Program-made: the position numbers and the translations under genes
Assembly (NCBI RefSeq): GCF_003023845.1
Contig: NZ_PYFT01000001.1
Location: 3,410,001 to 3,474,000 of the forward strand
From: Adhaeribacter arboris
Lineage (GTDB): Bacteria; Bacteroidota; Bacteroidia; Cytophagales; Hymenobacteraceae
DNA: 64,000 bases
Reading direction: 5' to 3'
Notes under the pieces: model-generated
The model's input: the letters and a program-made list of their open reading frames with translations, nothing else
Databases searched by the model: none
Told to the model about the DNA's origin: nothing
Shown: one piece after another, positions 45,492 to 54,395 of the stretch
Layout of the letters: every line of letters begins with the position of its first letter
Numbering within the stretch: position 1 is the first letter of the stretch

Positions 45492-47048
45492 ATGACAGTA
45501 TTTAAGCCATTTAGCTACTCTTATCGCCTGGAATCCAAGGGTTTCTTTTTCTTCATTACTCTTGCCTTTTTATTTTCCTGCGAACAAGAACAATTAATTC
45601 AACCAAAAGAAATTATTCAGGTAGAGGAGGCATTAGCCGATGCTCAAATTATTACCTCTAAAGATGGTGATCGTTCTAATTTATTAGTAGAAGGCCGCTT
45701 CGACCCTACCATAGAACCGGTGTTTCACGTTCAGACAGGTACTTCGTATGGCTTTGAGGTAAGCAGCAAACGAGCCCGCAGAGGCTCGAATGCGGTACGC
45801 TTAGAGCTAAGACGCAATACCGATCAGATTCGTTCTGAAATTTCTTTGGCCGGTGAAACCAAAAGGGAAAGATGGTACGGAACAAGCCTTTATTTACCCG
45901 GTAATGATTGGGATTCGGATTTAAACGCGGATGGCTGGGACATTATTACCCAATGGCACGCCCGAGAAGATAAAGGAGAACCTAGCCGCCTACCCCCAAT
46001 ATCTTTAGTGGTAAGTAAAGGGCGTTTAGGCCTGGTAGTGTATTGGGCCACCAGAGAAAAGAATACGAATGCTACCATTAGTGGCAAGAAAATATTTGAT
46101 CTAGGACAAGTAGAAAAAGATAAGTGGTTAGATTTAGTTTATCACATTAACTTTTCGCATAAATCAGACGGCGAATTAGTGGTTTGGAAAAATGGCGTAA
46201 AAGTAATTGATTATACTGGCCCTAATAGTTACAACGATAAATACCTTCCTTACTTTAAAGCGGGCATTTACAAAAGAAAATGGTATAAAATTTCGAAACG
46301 GGTACTATATATAGATGAAGTAAGAGTTGGCAACGGCAATGCGACTTATAAAGATGTAGCTCCTTATGGCTCCGTTATCGTTAACCCCGCGGCTGATACA
46401 CCGGCTAAAAATAAAAAATTAAGCTTAAAGCTGATTAATGCTAATTCCGACCTGCTCATTAAAACTATTACGAACGGGGCTACTCTGGACTTAGCTACCT
46501 TACCTACCAATAATTTAAATATTAAAGCTACCCCTGCGGGTGCCGTTGGTAGTATTCTTTTTAAATTAACAGGTCCTCAAAATAAGAAAGTAATTGAATC
46601 GGAAGCGCCTTATTCTTTATTCCGCGATAAGAATGGCGATTTTCCATCCTGGACGCCTAAAGCAGGTAACTATACTTTAACGGCCACTCCTTACTCCAAG
46701 GCTAACGGCAGTGGTAAAGCCGGCTCCCCGGTAACGGTTAATTTTAAAGTAGTGAATCTGGCAAAAGATGGCTCCGGCACGCCAACTGTAAGTATGGTTA
46801 TTAATAAAAACAAAGGTGTAACCAGTTCCCGGAATGCCCTATTAACCATTCGAGCCGTTAATGCCACCAAAATGCGCTTCTACGACAATAGCAACAGCAG
46901 ATGGACCAATTGGGAACCCGTTTCTTCCATCAAAGCCTGGACTTTATCGCGCGGAGATGGTTCTAAGTGGGTAAAAGTACAAGTGCGAAATGCGGCCGGC
47001 GTTATGTCGGCTTCTTATGCCGACGGCATTATATTACGAACAAAATAA
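45492..47048 (+). CDS. Lipoprotein polysaccharide lyase (heparin lyase I/PF14099-like), copy 1
   Basis: 518 residues from the ATG at 45492 (an in-frame TTG lies 18 bases earlier). The signal ends in a lipobox LFSC with lipidated Cys30. Residues about 60-290 are a jelly-roll lyase domain of the heparin lyase I / glucuronan lyase type, with SNLLVEGRFDP, WYGTSLYLPG, WDIITQWHARED (catalytic-cleft Gln and His), LDLVYHINFS and YFKAGIYKR. An Ig-like module shared with the giant protein follows (about 310-420), then a second Ig-like domain. The target is a uronic-acid polysaccharide; which one is unknown. A paralogue follows 383 bp downstream. Confidence 0.85.
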   Translation: MTVFKPFSYSYRLESKGFFFFITLAFLFSCEQEQLIQPKEIIQVEEALADAQIITSKDGDRSNLLVEGRFDPTIEPVFHVQTGTSYGFEVSSKRARRGSNAVRLELRRNTDQIRSEISLAGETKRERWYGTSLYLPGNDWDSDLNADGWDIITQWHAREDKGEPSRLPPISLVVSKGRLGLVVYWATREKNTNATISGKKIFDLGQVEKDKWLDLVYHINFSHKSDGELVVWKNGVKVIDYTGPNSYNDKYLPYFKAGIYKRKWYKISKRVLYIDEVRVGNGNATYKDVAPYGSVIVNPAADTPAKNKKLSLKLINANSDLLIKTITNGATLDLATLPTNNLNIKATPAGAVGSILFKLTGPQNKKVIESEAPYSLFRDKNGDFPSWTPKAGNYTLTATPYSKANGSGKAGSPVTVNFKVVNLAKDGSGTPTVSMVINKNKGVTSSRNALLTIRAVNATKMRFYDNSNSRWTNWEPVSSIKAWTLSRGDGSKWVKVQVRNAAGVMSASYADGIILRTK

Positions 47049-47448
47049 AAATCATTTCTAATTTATAATTTGGCGAAACATTAGTATACCGCTTTACCTT
47101 CCTGAGCTTCGTCATTCAGCCCATAAAGCAGGAAATAAATTTTGGGTTTAAAACAGCCGAATTTTGCAATATAGCTATAATATAACGGCTAGAGCTGTAC
47201 TCCTGAAGCCTTTCCTATTTTCTACCTAATTACCTTAACTTGGTAAATAATATCAGAATTATGCTATAAACTAACTTATTACTGAACTTTACCAAGTTAT
47301 ATTTGTTATAAGAATCAATCCCGCTCACTTATTATTTTAGTTTGATTAGAATTCTTCTGTTTGTATTTTTTATTCCGGAGAGAATCACTCTTCTTAGTGG
47401 AATTTAAATTAAAAAGCATTATTTAAACTATTGCTAGCATCTTATTGC
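47049..47448. other. Intergenic spacer between lyase paralogues
   Basis: AT-rich leader of the second lyase. No terminator hairpin or gene is visible, so read-through from copy 1 cannot be excluded. Confidence 0.4.
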
Positions 47449-48972
47449 ATGAAATTTAAACTTCTCTTTCTTTTATCTTCCTTATCATTATTTTTATTTT
47501 CCTGTGAACAAGAAGAATTAATTCCACCCAAACAAATTAACGAATCGGCAATAGGTATTGCCAACGCCCAAATTATTCAATCAGTAGATAATTATCGTTC
47601 TAATTTATTAGTTGAAGGTAGATTCGAACCCACTGCCGACCCTTTTCTTGTGCAGACAGGCACTTCTTACGGTTTTGAGATAAGTAGTAACCGCTCCCGG
47701 AACGGTTCTAATTCCGCCCGGTTGGAGATAAGAAACGAAGCAAATCAAGTTCGTTCTGAAATCACCCTGGAAGGTGAAACCCAGAGCGAAAGATGGTATG
47801 GAAACAGTCTGTATTTACCCGGCAACGATTGGGATTCGGATTTAAATCCGGACGGATGGGACATTATTACGCAATGGCACGCCCGAGAAGATGCCGGCGA
47901 GGATGCGCGGTATCCGCCCATTGCTTTAGTAGTAAGTAAAGGTCGTTTAAGTATGGTGGTGTACTGGGCCACCCGCGCCGAAAATACCAACGCTACAGTA
48001 AGCGGCAAGAAAGTATTTGATTTAGGTACTCTGGAAAAAGATAAGTGGTTGGATATGGTGTACCACATTAACTTCTCGCACGAATCGGATGGGGTATTGG
48101 AGGTATGGAAAAACGGTGAGAAAGTAATTAACTACAACGGGCCTAACTGTTACAACGATAAAAGCTTACCTTATTTTAAAGCGGGTATTTACAAAAGAAG
48201 ATGGTACGATATTACTAAACGGGTAGTGTACGTGGATGAAGTTAGAGTAGGTAATAAAAAAGCGGATTATTACGACGTAGCTCCTAGTGGCTCTACCTTA
48301 GTGGAACCGGAAGAATTAGATCTTAACGATAATTCTAAAAAATTAAGCTTAAACCTAATTAACGCTAACTCTGACCTGTTCATCCAGAAATTAACTAACA
48401 ATGCGGTCTTGGATTTAGCCAGTTTACCCACCAAGAATTTAAATATTTCGGCTACTACTGGGTCAGATATTGGCAGCGTTGTTTTTAAATTAACCGGCCG
48501 GGAAAATAAAACTGTAATCCAATCGCAGGCACCTTATACTTTATTCGGCGATGAGAACGGCGATTACCAATCCTGGATTCCTACGGAAGGCGAGTATACG
48601 CTTACGGCTACTCCTTACTCCGGCGCCAACGGTGAAGGAACGGCGGGCGCTCCCGTAACTGTTTCCTTTGAAGTAGTAAACCTCTCCACCGATGGCTCCG
48701 GTACGCCAAAAGTAACCATGGTAATTAATAAAGATGAACCCATTACCAATTCGCGGCGAGCTATCTTAAGAATAAAAGCCGTCAATGCCACCGAAATGCG
48801 CTTCTACGACGACAGTGACAGCGAGTGGACCGACTGGGAACCGGTCGCTGCTGTTAAATCCTGGACCTTATCGAAGGGGGATGGCTCTAAGTGGGTGAAA
48901 ATACAAGTGCGAAACGCCGCCAATGTACCATCTGAATCTTATTTTGATGGCATTATACTAAGAACTAAATAA
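47449..48972 (+). CDS. Lipoprotein polysaccharide lyase (PF14099-like), copy 2
   Basis: 507 residues from the ATG at 47449 (an in-frame TTG occurs 18 bases upstream). Lipobox LFSC with Cys19. It has the same domain order as copy 1: jelly-roll lyase domain with WDIITQWHARED, Ig-like module shared with the giant protein, and a C-terminal Ig-like domain ending DGIILRTK. Roughly three quarters of residues match copy 1 by eye. The most variable parts are the N-terminal arm and the linker between domains (about 280-295), so the two may differ in substrate range. Both are expected on the outer membrane or cell surface. Confidence 0.85.
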   Translation: MKFKLLFLLSSLSLFLFSCEQEELIPPKQINESAIGIANAQIIQSVDNYRSNLLVEGRFEPTADPFLVQTGTSYGFEISSNRSRNGSNSARLEIRNEANQVRSEITLEGETQSERWYGNSLYLPGNDWDSDLNPDGWDIITQWHAREDAGEDARYPPIALVVSKGRLSMVVYWATRAENTNATVSGKKVFDLGTLEKDKWLDMVYHINFSHESDGVLEVWKNGEKVINYNGPNCYNDKSLPYFKAGIYKRRWYDITKRVVYVDEVRVGNKKADYYDVAPSGSTLVEPEELDLNDNSKKLSLNLINANSDLFIQKLTNNAVLDLASLPTKNLNISATTGSDIGSVVFKLTGRENKTVIQSQAPYTLFGDENGDYQSWIPTEGEYTLTATPYSGANGEGTAGAPVTVSFEVVNLSTDGSGTPKVTMVINKDEPITNSRRAILRIKAVNATEMRFYDDSDSEWTDWEPVAAVKSWTLSKGDGSKWVKIQVRNAANVPSESYFDGIILRTK

Positions 48973-49042
48973 ACTGCCTAACAGGCTACGCACGGCTGCT
49001 GTCGAGTTTACAACCTGTTAAGTGGCAACAAAAAAGCAAGTA

Positions 49043-49432
49043 TTACACCTTTATTTCATGTTCCTCGTTTAATCCGGCAGTATTTAAAGCCTCTTCCAAG
49101 CTGGCGTACCGGGAAATACCAGAAATTAAAAAATCCGTTAAGGTAAAAACGCTGGTTACAGTTTGCATTCCGGTAATTGCTCCCGTTTGCGGATCATGCC
49201 ATTCCCCTAATTCTTCTACTACTACAACACTATCTTTCTTAAAATACCTTTTAGGAGTAAGCGTTACTTGGGCGCGATCCACCCATTCTAATAATAGATG
49301 CACCCCTTTTTCCCTCCCGCGTGGTCCCCTTATTTGCACATCTTTTTTAACCAAGGCCGCTAATTGTTCTTTATCAATAGTATTTAAGGCATTATGCCAC
49401 TCCTGTACTATTGCTATTTCCCGAGAGACCAT
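49043..49432 (-). CDS. SnoaL/NTF2-like protein
   Basis: About 129 residues from the ATG at 49432. The pattern of helix (IVQEWHNALNTIDKEQLAALV), VQIRGPRG strand, and later beta strands (VVVVEELGEWHDP, MQTVTSVFTL) fits the NTF2-like SnoaL fold, small enzymes or binding proteins with a conical pocket. A longer frame to 49537 begins with a NNQQ-rich segment encoded by a dispersed simple repeat, so I prefer the internal start. Function is unknown. It lies alone between the lyases and a transporter gene. Confidence 0.75.
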   Translation of the reverse strand: MVSREIAIVQEWHNALNTIDKEQLAALVKKDVQIRGPRGREKGVHLLLEWVDRAQVTLTPKRYFKKDSVVVVEELGEWHDPQTGAITGMQTVTSVFTLTDFLISGISRYASLEEALNTAGLNEEHEIKV

Positions 49433-49732
49433 AAGTAGTTGTTGGTTATTAGTTGTTCGTTGTTCGACGGATAAATAGACAGTAAGCAGCAGATTATCAT
49501 CATTGGTAGTCTCAACTAATTTCGTCGAAGTACTCAAATATTATCCGCTCAGAAGCAGTCTATTTATTCCTAACCTAATCCTTAAGCCTGTTTTCTACTA
49601 AGTAAATAGACTAAATTAATTTAATCGATTTAATTGAAAATATTCAAATTAATTCACTGATAATGAAAGGACTACACACATAAAAGTCTTGTATCTAATA
49701 TCTTGATACTTGTGTCTCTTTACTTAGCTAAA

Positions 49733-50683
49733 TTATAGCTTCTTTTCTTTCTTAATGGTGATAAGTAAAATACCCGCCAGCACAATGGCCGTTCCCAGTA
49801 GCTGAATACCCGAAACTGTTTCATCGAGAAAAATATAAGCCAGTAAAATAGTAGAAATAGGACCAATACTGCCAATAATGGCCGCATTACCTGCGCCTAC
49901 TAACCGGATACCTTCGGCAATGAGGTAAGAAGGAAGCACTGTAGCCACAATCGCCATTAATAAGCTATACCCATAAACCGCGGGCACGTAATGGAAAAGC
50001 TGCCCGCCGCCCTGATTGATTAAATAATGAACAAACACCCCTAAAGCGGCCACCGACATGGCATAAGAATTAAACCGAACCGAACCAAATTTGGGTATGA
50101 GCACGCCGCTGCCCATCAGGTAAAGCGCATAGGTAACCGCACTGGCAAAAATAAATAAACCTCCTTTAATTAAATGCTTACTGGTCTGTACCTCTACGTC
50201 GCCTAATAATACCAGCAGCACGCCCGAGTACGTTAAACCCAGCGCGATGTATTGATTCCGGGTAATTTTTTTACCTAAAAATAACCAGGAAAATACGACC
50301 ACCAACGTAGGGTAAATAAACAAAATCAGGCGTTCCAAACCGGCCGTTATGTATTGCAGCCCCAAAAAATCAAACAAACTGGCTAAGTAGTACCCCATTA
50401 AACCGTAAAAAACAAGTAAGGCATAGTCCCGCCGTTTTACCGGAACGGCCGGCACTTCTTTTTTGCGCGACAAAACGCCAATCAGAACAAAAAACGGCAG
50501 CGAGAAAGCCATACGCAAAGCCAATAAAGAAACTGAATCAATGTGGTACCGGTAAGCCAACTTTACCATAACGGCCTTCGAAGAAAAACACACCGCCGCC
50601 AACAACACAATCAGCGCGCCGGCGAATTGCTTACTGTCAAACTTTATTTTGGGCGATGGTTTCGGGATGACGGTTGTTTTCAT
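49733..50683 (-). CDS. EamA/DMT family transporter
   Basis: 316-residue, ten-helix drug/metabolite transporter made of two EamA halves. Each half ends with the usual last-helix pattern, here FLDETVSGIQLLGTAIVLAGILLI, and the first half carries the corresponding FLGKKITRNQYIALGLTYSGVLLV. A glycine-rich fold in helix 4 (YITAGLERLILFIYPTLVVVF) is typical. Exported solute unknown (amino acids, nucleosides or metabolites are known for the family). It has a short cytoplasmic N-terminus with a possible extra helix. Divergent from the sugar dehydrogenase gene. Confidence 0.92.
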   Translation of the reverse strand: MKTTVIPKPSPKIKFDSKQFAGALIVLLAAVCFSSKAVMVKLAYRYHIDSVSLLALRMAFSLPFFVLIGVLSRKKEVPAVPVKRRDYALLVFYGLMGYYLASLFDFLGLQYITAGLERLILFIYPTLVVVFSWLFLGKKITRNQYIALGLTYSGVLLVLLGDVEVQTSKHLIKGGLFIFASAVTYALYLMGSGVLIPKFGSVRFNSYAMSVAALGVFVHYLINQGGGQLFHYVPAVYGYSLLMAIVATVLPSYLIAEGIRLVGAGNAAIIGSIGPISTILLAYIFLDETVSGIQLLGTAIVLAGILLITIKKEKKL

Positions 50684-50965
50684 GACAGGTAAAAAGCCGG
50701 TAACATATTTATTTAAAAGCTTGCGGTATAAATGTACGCAGCCCGTTTGGCAACTCCAATTCTGCCAGGCGGGCGATTTTAGGTATAATTACGAGATGGT
50801 ATTCCTCAAATTAATTCCGGTAGAAGTAAAAAGTACTTTCTGCCACTTTGTTTTACTATCAGGATTCTATAAAATCAAGCTTAAAAATAAAACCTTGCGT
50901 AAAGGGAGTAGTTAAAGGAAAAGATTCTTACTTAAAAACGTAACTCCTTAACCTATATAGAATAT

Positions 50966-52216
50966 ATGAAGAAAATAAATAAGCTTTTACTGGTGAGTTT
51001 ACTTCTTACTTTTGGTTTACTCGCCATTTTACAAGCCCGGCAAAACCAGAAGAGTTCTAACTTAGCCTTAGAAAATTTAAAGCGGTCCACCTCTCCTGCC
51101 AAAGATAAAGCAGCCGCCAACGTACAATTAAAAGTAGCTTTCCCGAATCTTACTTTTGAAATGCCCGTGGAGTTCGTCAGCCCTAATGATGGCACGAATC
51201 GTAATTTTGTGATTGCCCAGGAAGGTGTTATTCACGTGTTTCCCAATAATCCGGGAGTAAAAACCACCCAAAAGTTTTTAGATATTACCAGCAAAGTAGT
51301 AAGCGGCGGCGAACGAGGCTTATTAGGCTTGGCTTTTCATCCGGACTTTAAAACCAACGGTTATTTTTACGTAAATTATACGCGGGGCAAAAATCTGGAA
51401 ACGGCTATTTCGCGGTTCCAGGTAAGTAAAAGTAATCCCAACGTAGCCGATCCAAAATCGGAAGTAGTATTACTTACCTACGACCAACCTTACAGCAACC
51501 ACAACGGCGGCAAAGTAGCTTTTGGCAAAGATGGTTACCTGTACATTGCCGCCGGTGATGGCGGCAGCGGCGGCGACCCGCAAAATAATGGTCAAAACAA
51601 AGCTAGTCTCTTAGGTAAAATTTTGCGCATCGACGTTAATAAACCATCGGGTAATTTAAAATATTCTATCCCCGCCGATAATCCGTTTAAAGGCAATAAA
51701 GAAGGTTACCGCGAAGAAATTTACGCTTATGGTATGCGTAATCCCTGGCGCTTTAGCTTTGATAAAACCACCGGTGATTTATGGGTAGGCGATGTAGGAC
51801 AAAATAAAATTGAAGAAGTAGACATTGTGAAAAATGGCCAAAACTACGGTTGGCGGGTAATGGAAGCCGAGGCATGCTTTAATCCGGAAGATTGCGATAA
51901 AAAGGGTTATTCTTTACCGGTTCACTCGTACCAGCAAGGCATGGACACGGGTAAATCTATTACGGGCGGGCACGTGTACCGCGGTAAAAAAGTGGCGGCG
52001 CTAAAGGGCAAATACGTGTACGGCGATTATGTAACTGGCAACATCTGGACGTTAACGCCCCAGGGAGACGGCAAATATGCCAATGCCTCCTTAATGAAAT
52101 TAGATGGTAACATTTCGTCGTTCGGCGAAGATGCTAATAACGAACTATACCTTTGCTCGTACAACGACGGCAAAATTTATACGTTTGCATCAGCCAACGC
52201 CGAAACAGCCAAATAA
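50966..52216 (+). CDS. Secreted PQQ-dependent sugar dehydrogenase (YliI/aldose type)
   Basis: 416 residues with a signal peptide (about 1-24). The six-bladed propeller of soluble aldose sugar dehydrogenases is recognisable by ERGLLGLAFHPDF (about 111-123), YSNHNGGKVAFGKDG (the PQQ site His), AAGDGGSGGDPQNNGQ, GMRNPWRFSFD (about 258-268) and NYGWRVMEAE. The active-site His/Arg pairs belong to the PQQ-binding set, so a quinoprotein that oxidises aldoses in the periplasm is likely. PQQ synthesis genes are not in the window, so cofactor may be scavenged. It relates distantly to the propellers of the giant proteins. Confidence 0.92.
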   Translation: MKKINKLLLVSLLLTFGLLAILQARQNQKSSNLALENLKRSTSPAKDKAAANVQLKVAFPNLTFEMPVEFVSPNDGTNRNFVIAQEGVIHVFPNNPGVKTTQKFLDITSKVVSGGERGLLGLAFHPDFKTNGYFYVNYTRGKNLETAISRFQVSKSNPNVADPKSEVVLLTYDQPYSNHNGGKVAFGKDGYLYIAAGDGGSGGDPQNNGQNKASLLGKILRIDVNKPSGNLKYSIPADNPFKGNKEGYREEIYAYGMRNPWRFSFDKTTGDLWVGDVGQNKIEEVDIVKNGQNYGWRVMEAEACFNPEDCDKKGYSLPVHSYQQGMDTGKSITGGHVYRGKKVAALKGKYVYGDYVTGNIWTLTPQGDGKYANASLMKLDGNISSFGEDANNELYLCSYNDGKIYTFASANAETAK

Positions 52217-52243
52217 AATCATTTTACTAAACCAAATTATTTT

Positions 52244-52274
52244 AAAAGGAATTGCCGGCAAAGCAGTTCCTTTT
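52244..52274 (+). terminator. Terminator of the sugar dehydrogenase gene
   Basis: Twelve-bp stem with one G:U pair (52244-52255 with 52263-52274) ending in a T run, 28 bp past the stop. Confidence 0.7.
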
Positions 52275-52302
52275 TTATGTATTACATCCTAATAATTTAA
52301 AA

Positions 52303-53370
52303 TTACTTTAACTTTACCCGCATCAGATACATGTGCGCCGTGAGATACAATACACTTTCGTCGGGGCTAAACGCACAATTAGCCGTAGACTGCCCGGTTT
52401 TAATGGTTCCTAAATGTTTCCCCTCCGGCGAAAAGATCAATACTCCCCCCGGGCCAGTCGCAAATAAGATTCCTTCTTTGGTTACTTTTAAACCGTCGGG
52501 GTTGCCGGGTTCTTTTTTCAACATTTCGGTAGCATCAAAAAATACTTTCCCGTTGGCAATACTTCCGTCGGGCTGCACGTCATAGGCCATCCAAATGGCT
52601 CGTTCCGGGTCGGAATTGGCTACGTAAAGCGTTTTCTCGTCCGGAGAAAAGGCAATGCCGTTGGGTCGGCTTAAATCTTTGGTTAATAAGTGTACCGTAC
52701 CCTTTGAACTTACCCGGTAAACCCCCTGGTAAGGCAGTTCTTTAGCCGGATCGTCCATGTTCTTTTCTAAACCGTAAGGTGGGTCGGTAAAATACAGGTC
52801 GCCGTTCCTTTTATACACGGCATCGTTCGGGCTATTTAATTTTTTCCCTTCATAACTATCCGCTAAAGTAACAAAAGTGGGTTTAGGGGCCCGCAAGGAA
52901 GCATCCATCCGGGCCATTCTGCGGTCGCCGTGCTGGCAAAGTACCAAACGGCCTTCTTTATCCAGAATTAATCCGTTAGAACCTACTTCGCCTCCCCGCG
53001 GCTGCTTGCCGGTATAACCCGAAGGGCTTAAATACAACTCCAAACCCGACTCTTCGGTCCATTGGTAAATTTTATTCGGTGGTATATCACTGAACAGCAA
53101 CTTATCATCCTGCGGCAGCCAAACCGGTCCCTCCGACCAGGTAAATCCTTTTGCCAGAACTTCAATTTTTGCTCCAGGTTTTATAATCTGGTCTAGGCGA
53201 TCATCCAGTTTTTCAATGGCTCCGGTGGTAGTAATGGGCGTTTGCGTCATAACAGTGTCGGCAGATGCAGTATTGGTGGAAGAATCAGCAGTATCTTTTT
53301 GGCCTTGCTGGCACGATCCGGCCAACCAAAGCCCTAGCAGCAAGATAGATATATAATAGGAGTAGCGCAC
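52303..53370 (-). CDS. SMP-30/gluconolactonase family lipoprotein
   Basis: 355-residue propeller of the SMP-30/gluconolaconase/LRE family with a type II signal (lipobox AGSC, Cys about 20). Conserved segments are FTWSEGPVWLP (about 78-88), the LSDIPPN-type metal site, SPNDAVYKRNGDLYFTDPPYGL (metal ligands), and RPNGIAFSPDEKTLYVANS. These enzymes hydrolyse aldonolactones, the product of sugar dehydrogenases, so it is a natural partner of the convergent gene next to it: dehydrogenase makes lactone, this enzyme would open it. Start is GTG at 53370. Confidence 0.92.
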   Translation of the reverse strand: MRYSYYISILLLGLWLAGSCQQGQKDTADSSTNTASADTVMTQTPITTTGAIEKLDDRLDQIIKPGAKIEVLAKGFTWSEGPVWLPQDDKLLFSDIPPNKIYQWTEESGLELYLSPSGYTGKQPRGGEVGSNGLILDKEGRLVLCQHGDRRMARMDASLRAPKPTFVTLADSYEGKKLNSPNDAVYKRNGDLYFTDPPYGLEKNMDDPAKELPYQGVYRVSSKGTVHLLTKDLSRPNGIAFSPDEKTLYVANSDPERAIWMAYDVQPDGSIANGKVFFDATEMLKKEPGNPDGLKVTKEGILFATGPGGVLIFSPEGKHLGTIKTGQSTANCAFSPDESVLYLTAHMYLMRVKLK

Positions 53371-54395
53371 GGTTTAACTATTTTAGTAAAATCTATTTTC
53401 GCTCCCGAAACACATTAGGTAGAGGTAAGCCCACGCGTTACGTTACTGTTGCAAGGAACTATGAGTATTCCATTACTTAATTTAATAAAAATCTAAAATC
53501 CGAATACTTATGGTCTTTAATCAAGATTGAATTGCTAGCTCCCAGTTCGGAATTTATCATACTAAAATAATTTGCCAGCCGCAACCTTAAACTAAGTTTT
53601 ACCAACTCAGTCGAATAATTTTACTTAATAGCTTAAGCATTTAGGGTAATAATAGTTTAAACCCCATTATTTTCCAAAAAAGATTTCGGGCAGATTTAAG
53701 AGTTAAAGGCAACTTTTTATTGTACAATTTACAAGAACAAAAAATTTTTAGTGCTCTTCTAAGAAGATTACATAAAGCTTAAAATTTGTACAAAAAAACA
53801 AATAAATTCTTATATATTTCTTAATCTTCCTTTATTTAAGCCAATAAACACCTCATTTAATATAACTAAATACAGGAAAAATATTTATATATCAACATAC
53901 ATAATTAAAGAATATTAATATCTTTGTTCAAGCTTACAAGAATAAACAACTGACTTACGGGTATATCTAATAAATCCATTCTGGTATTTAGTACCTAATA
54001 ATTGTTTTTGCTGCATGATTAAAAAAAACTACTTAGATGCTTGGGTAAGTAGTATTACTCTGTACAACCGACCAGGTTAACAACCTGTGTATGAATAAAC
54101 TTCAGAAAAGTGAAATTCTTTTCGGCAACCTCTAATTATTCATTGCTACTCTTGAACGAACAATTATTTACCCCTAAGAGTAAATTGTCTTATTTATACA
54201 ATTTTTACTCTTCTCGGCTAAGTACTTTTGAGAGATTTTAAACACGTAAAAGACAAATAGACTTACAAATAATATCTTCTCCCATAATGCTTGGTAAAAT
54301 ACGGCTAATTAATAATCCATATTCTCATTATAATCTTAATGAATAATCACTAACACTTTTAAACATTACTCTAACCAACTACTATCTATTTATCT
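53371..54395. other. Long AT-rich intergenic spacer
   Basis: About 1,025 bp with no coding-like frame, tRNA or repeat that I can support. It is divergent and likely holds the promoter regions of the SMP-30 and GloVer genes. Confidence 0.5.

Noticed and set aside
53371-54395. Small genes or RNAs in the 1-kb spacer
   Set aside because: No frame with coding character and no recognisable RNA structure could be supported.
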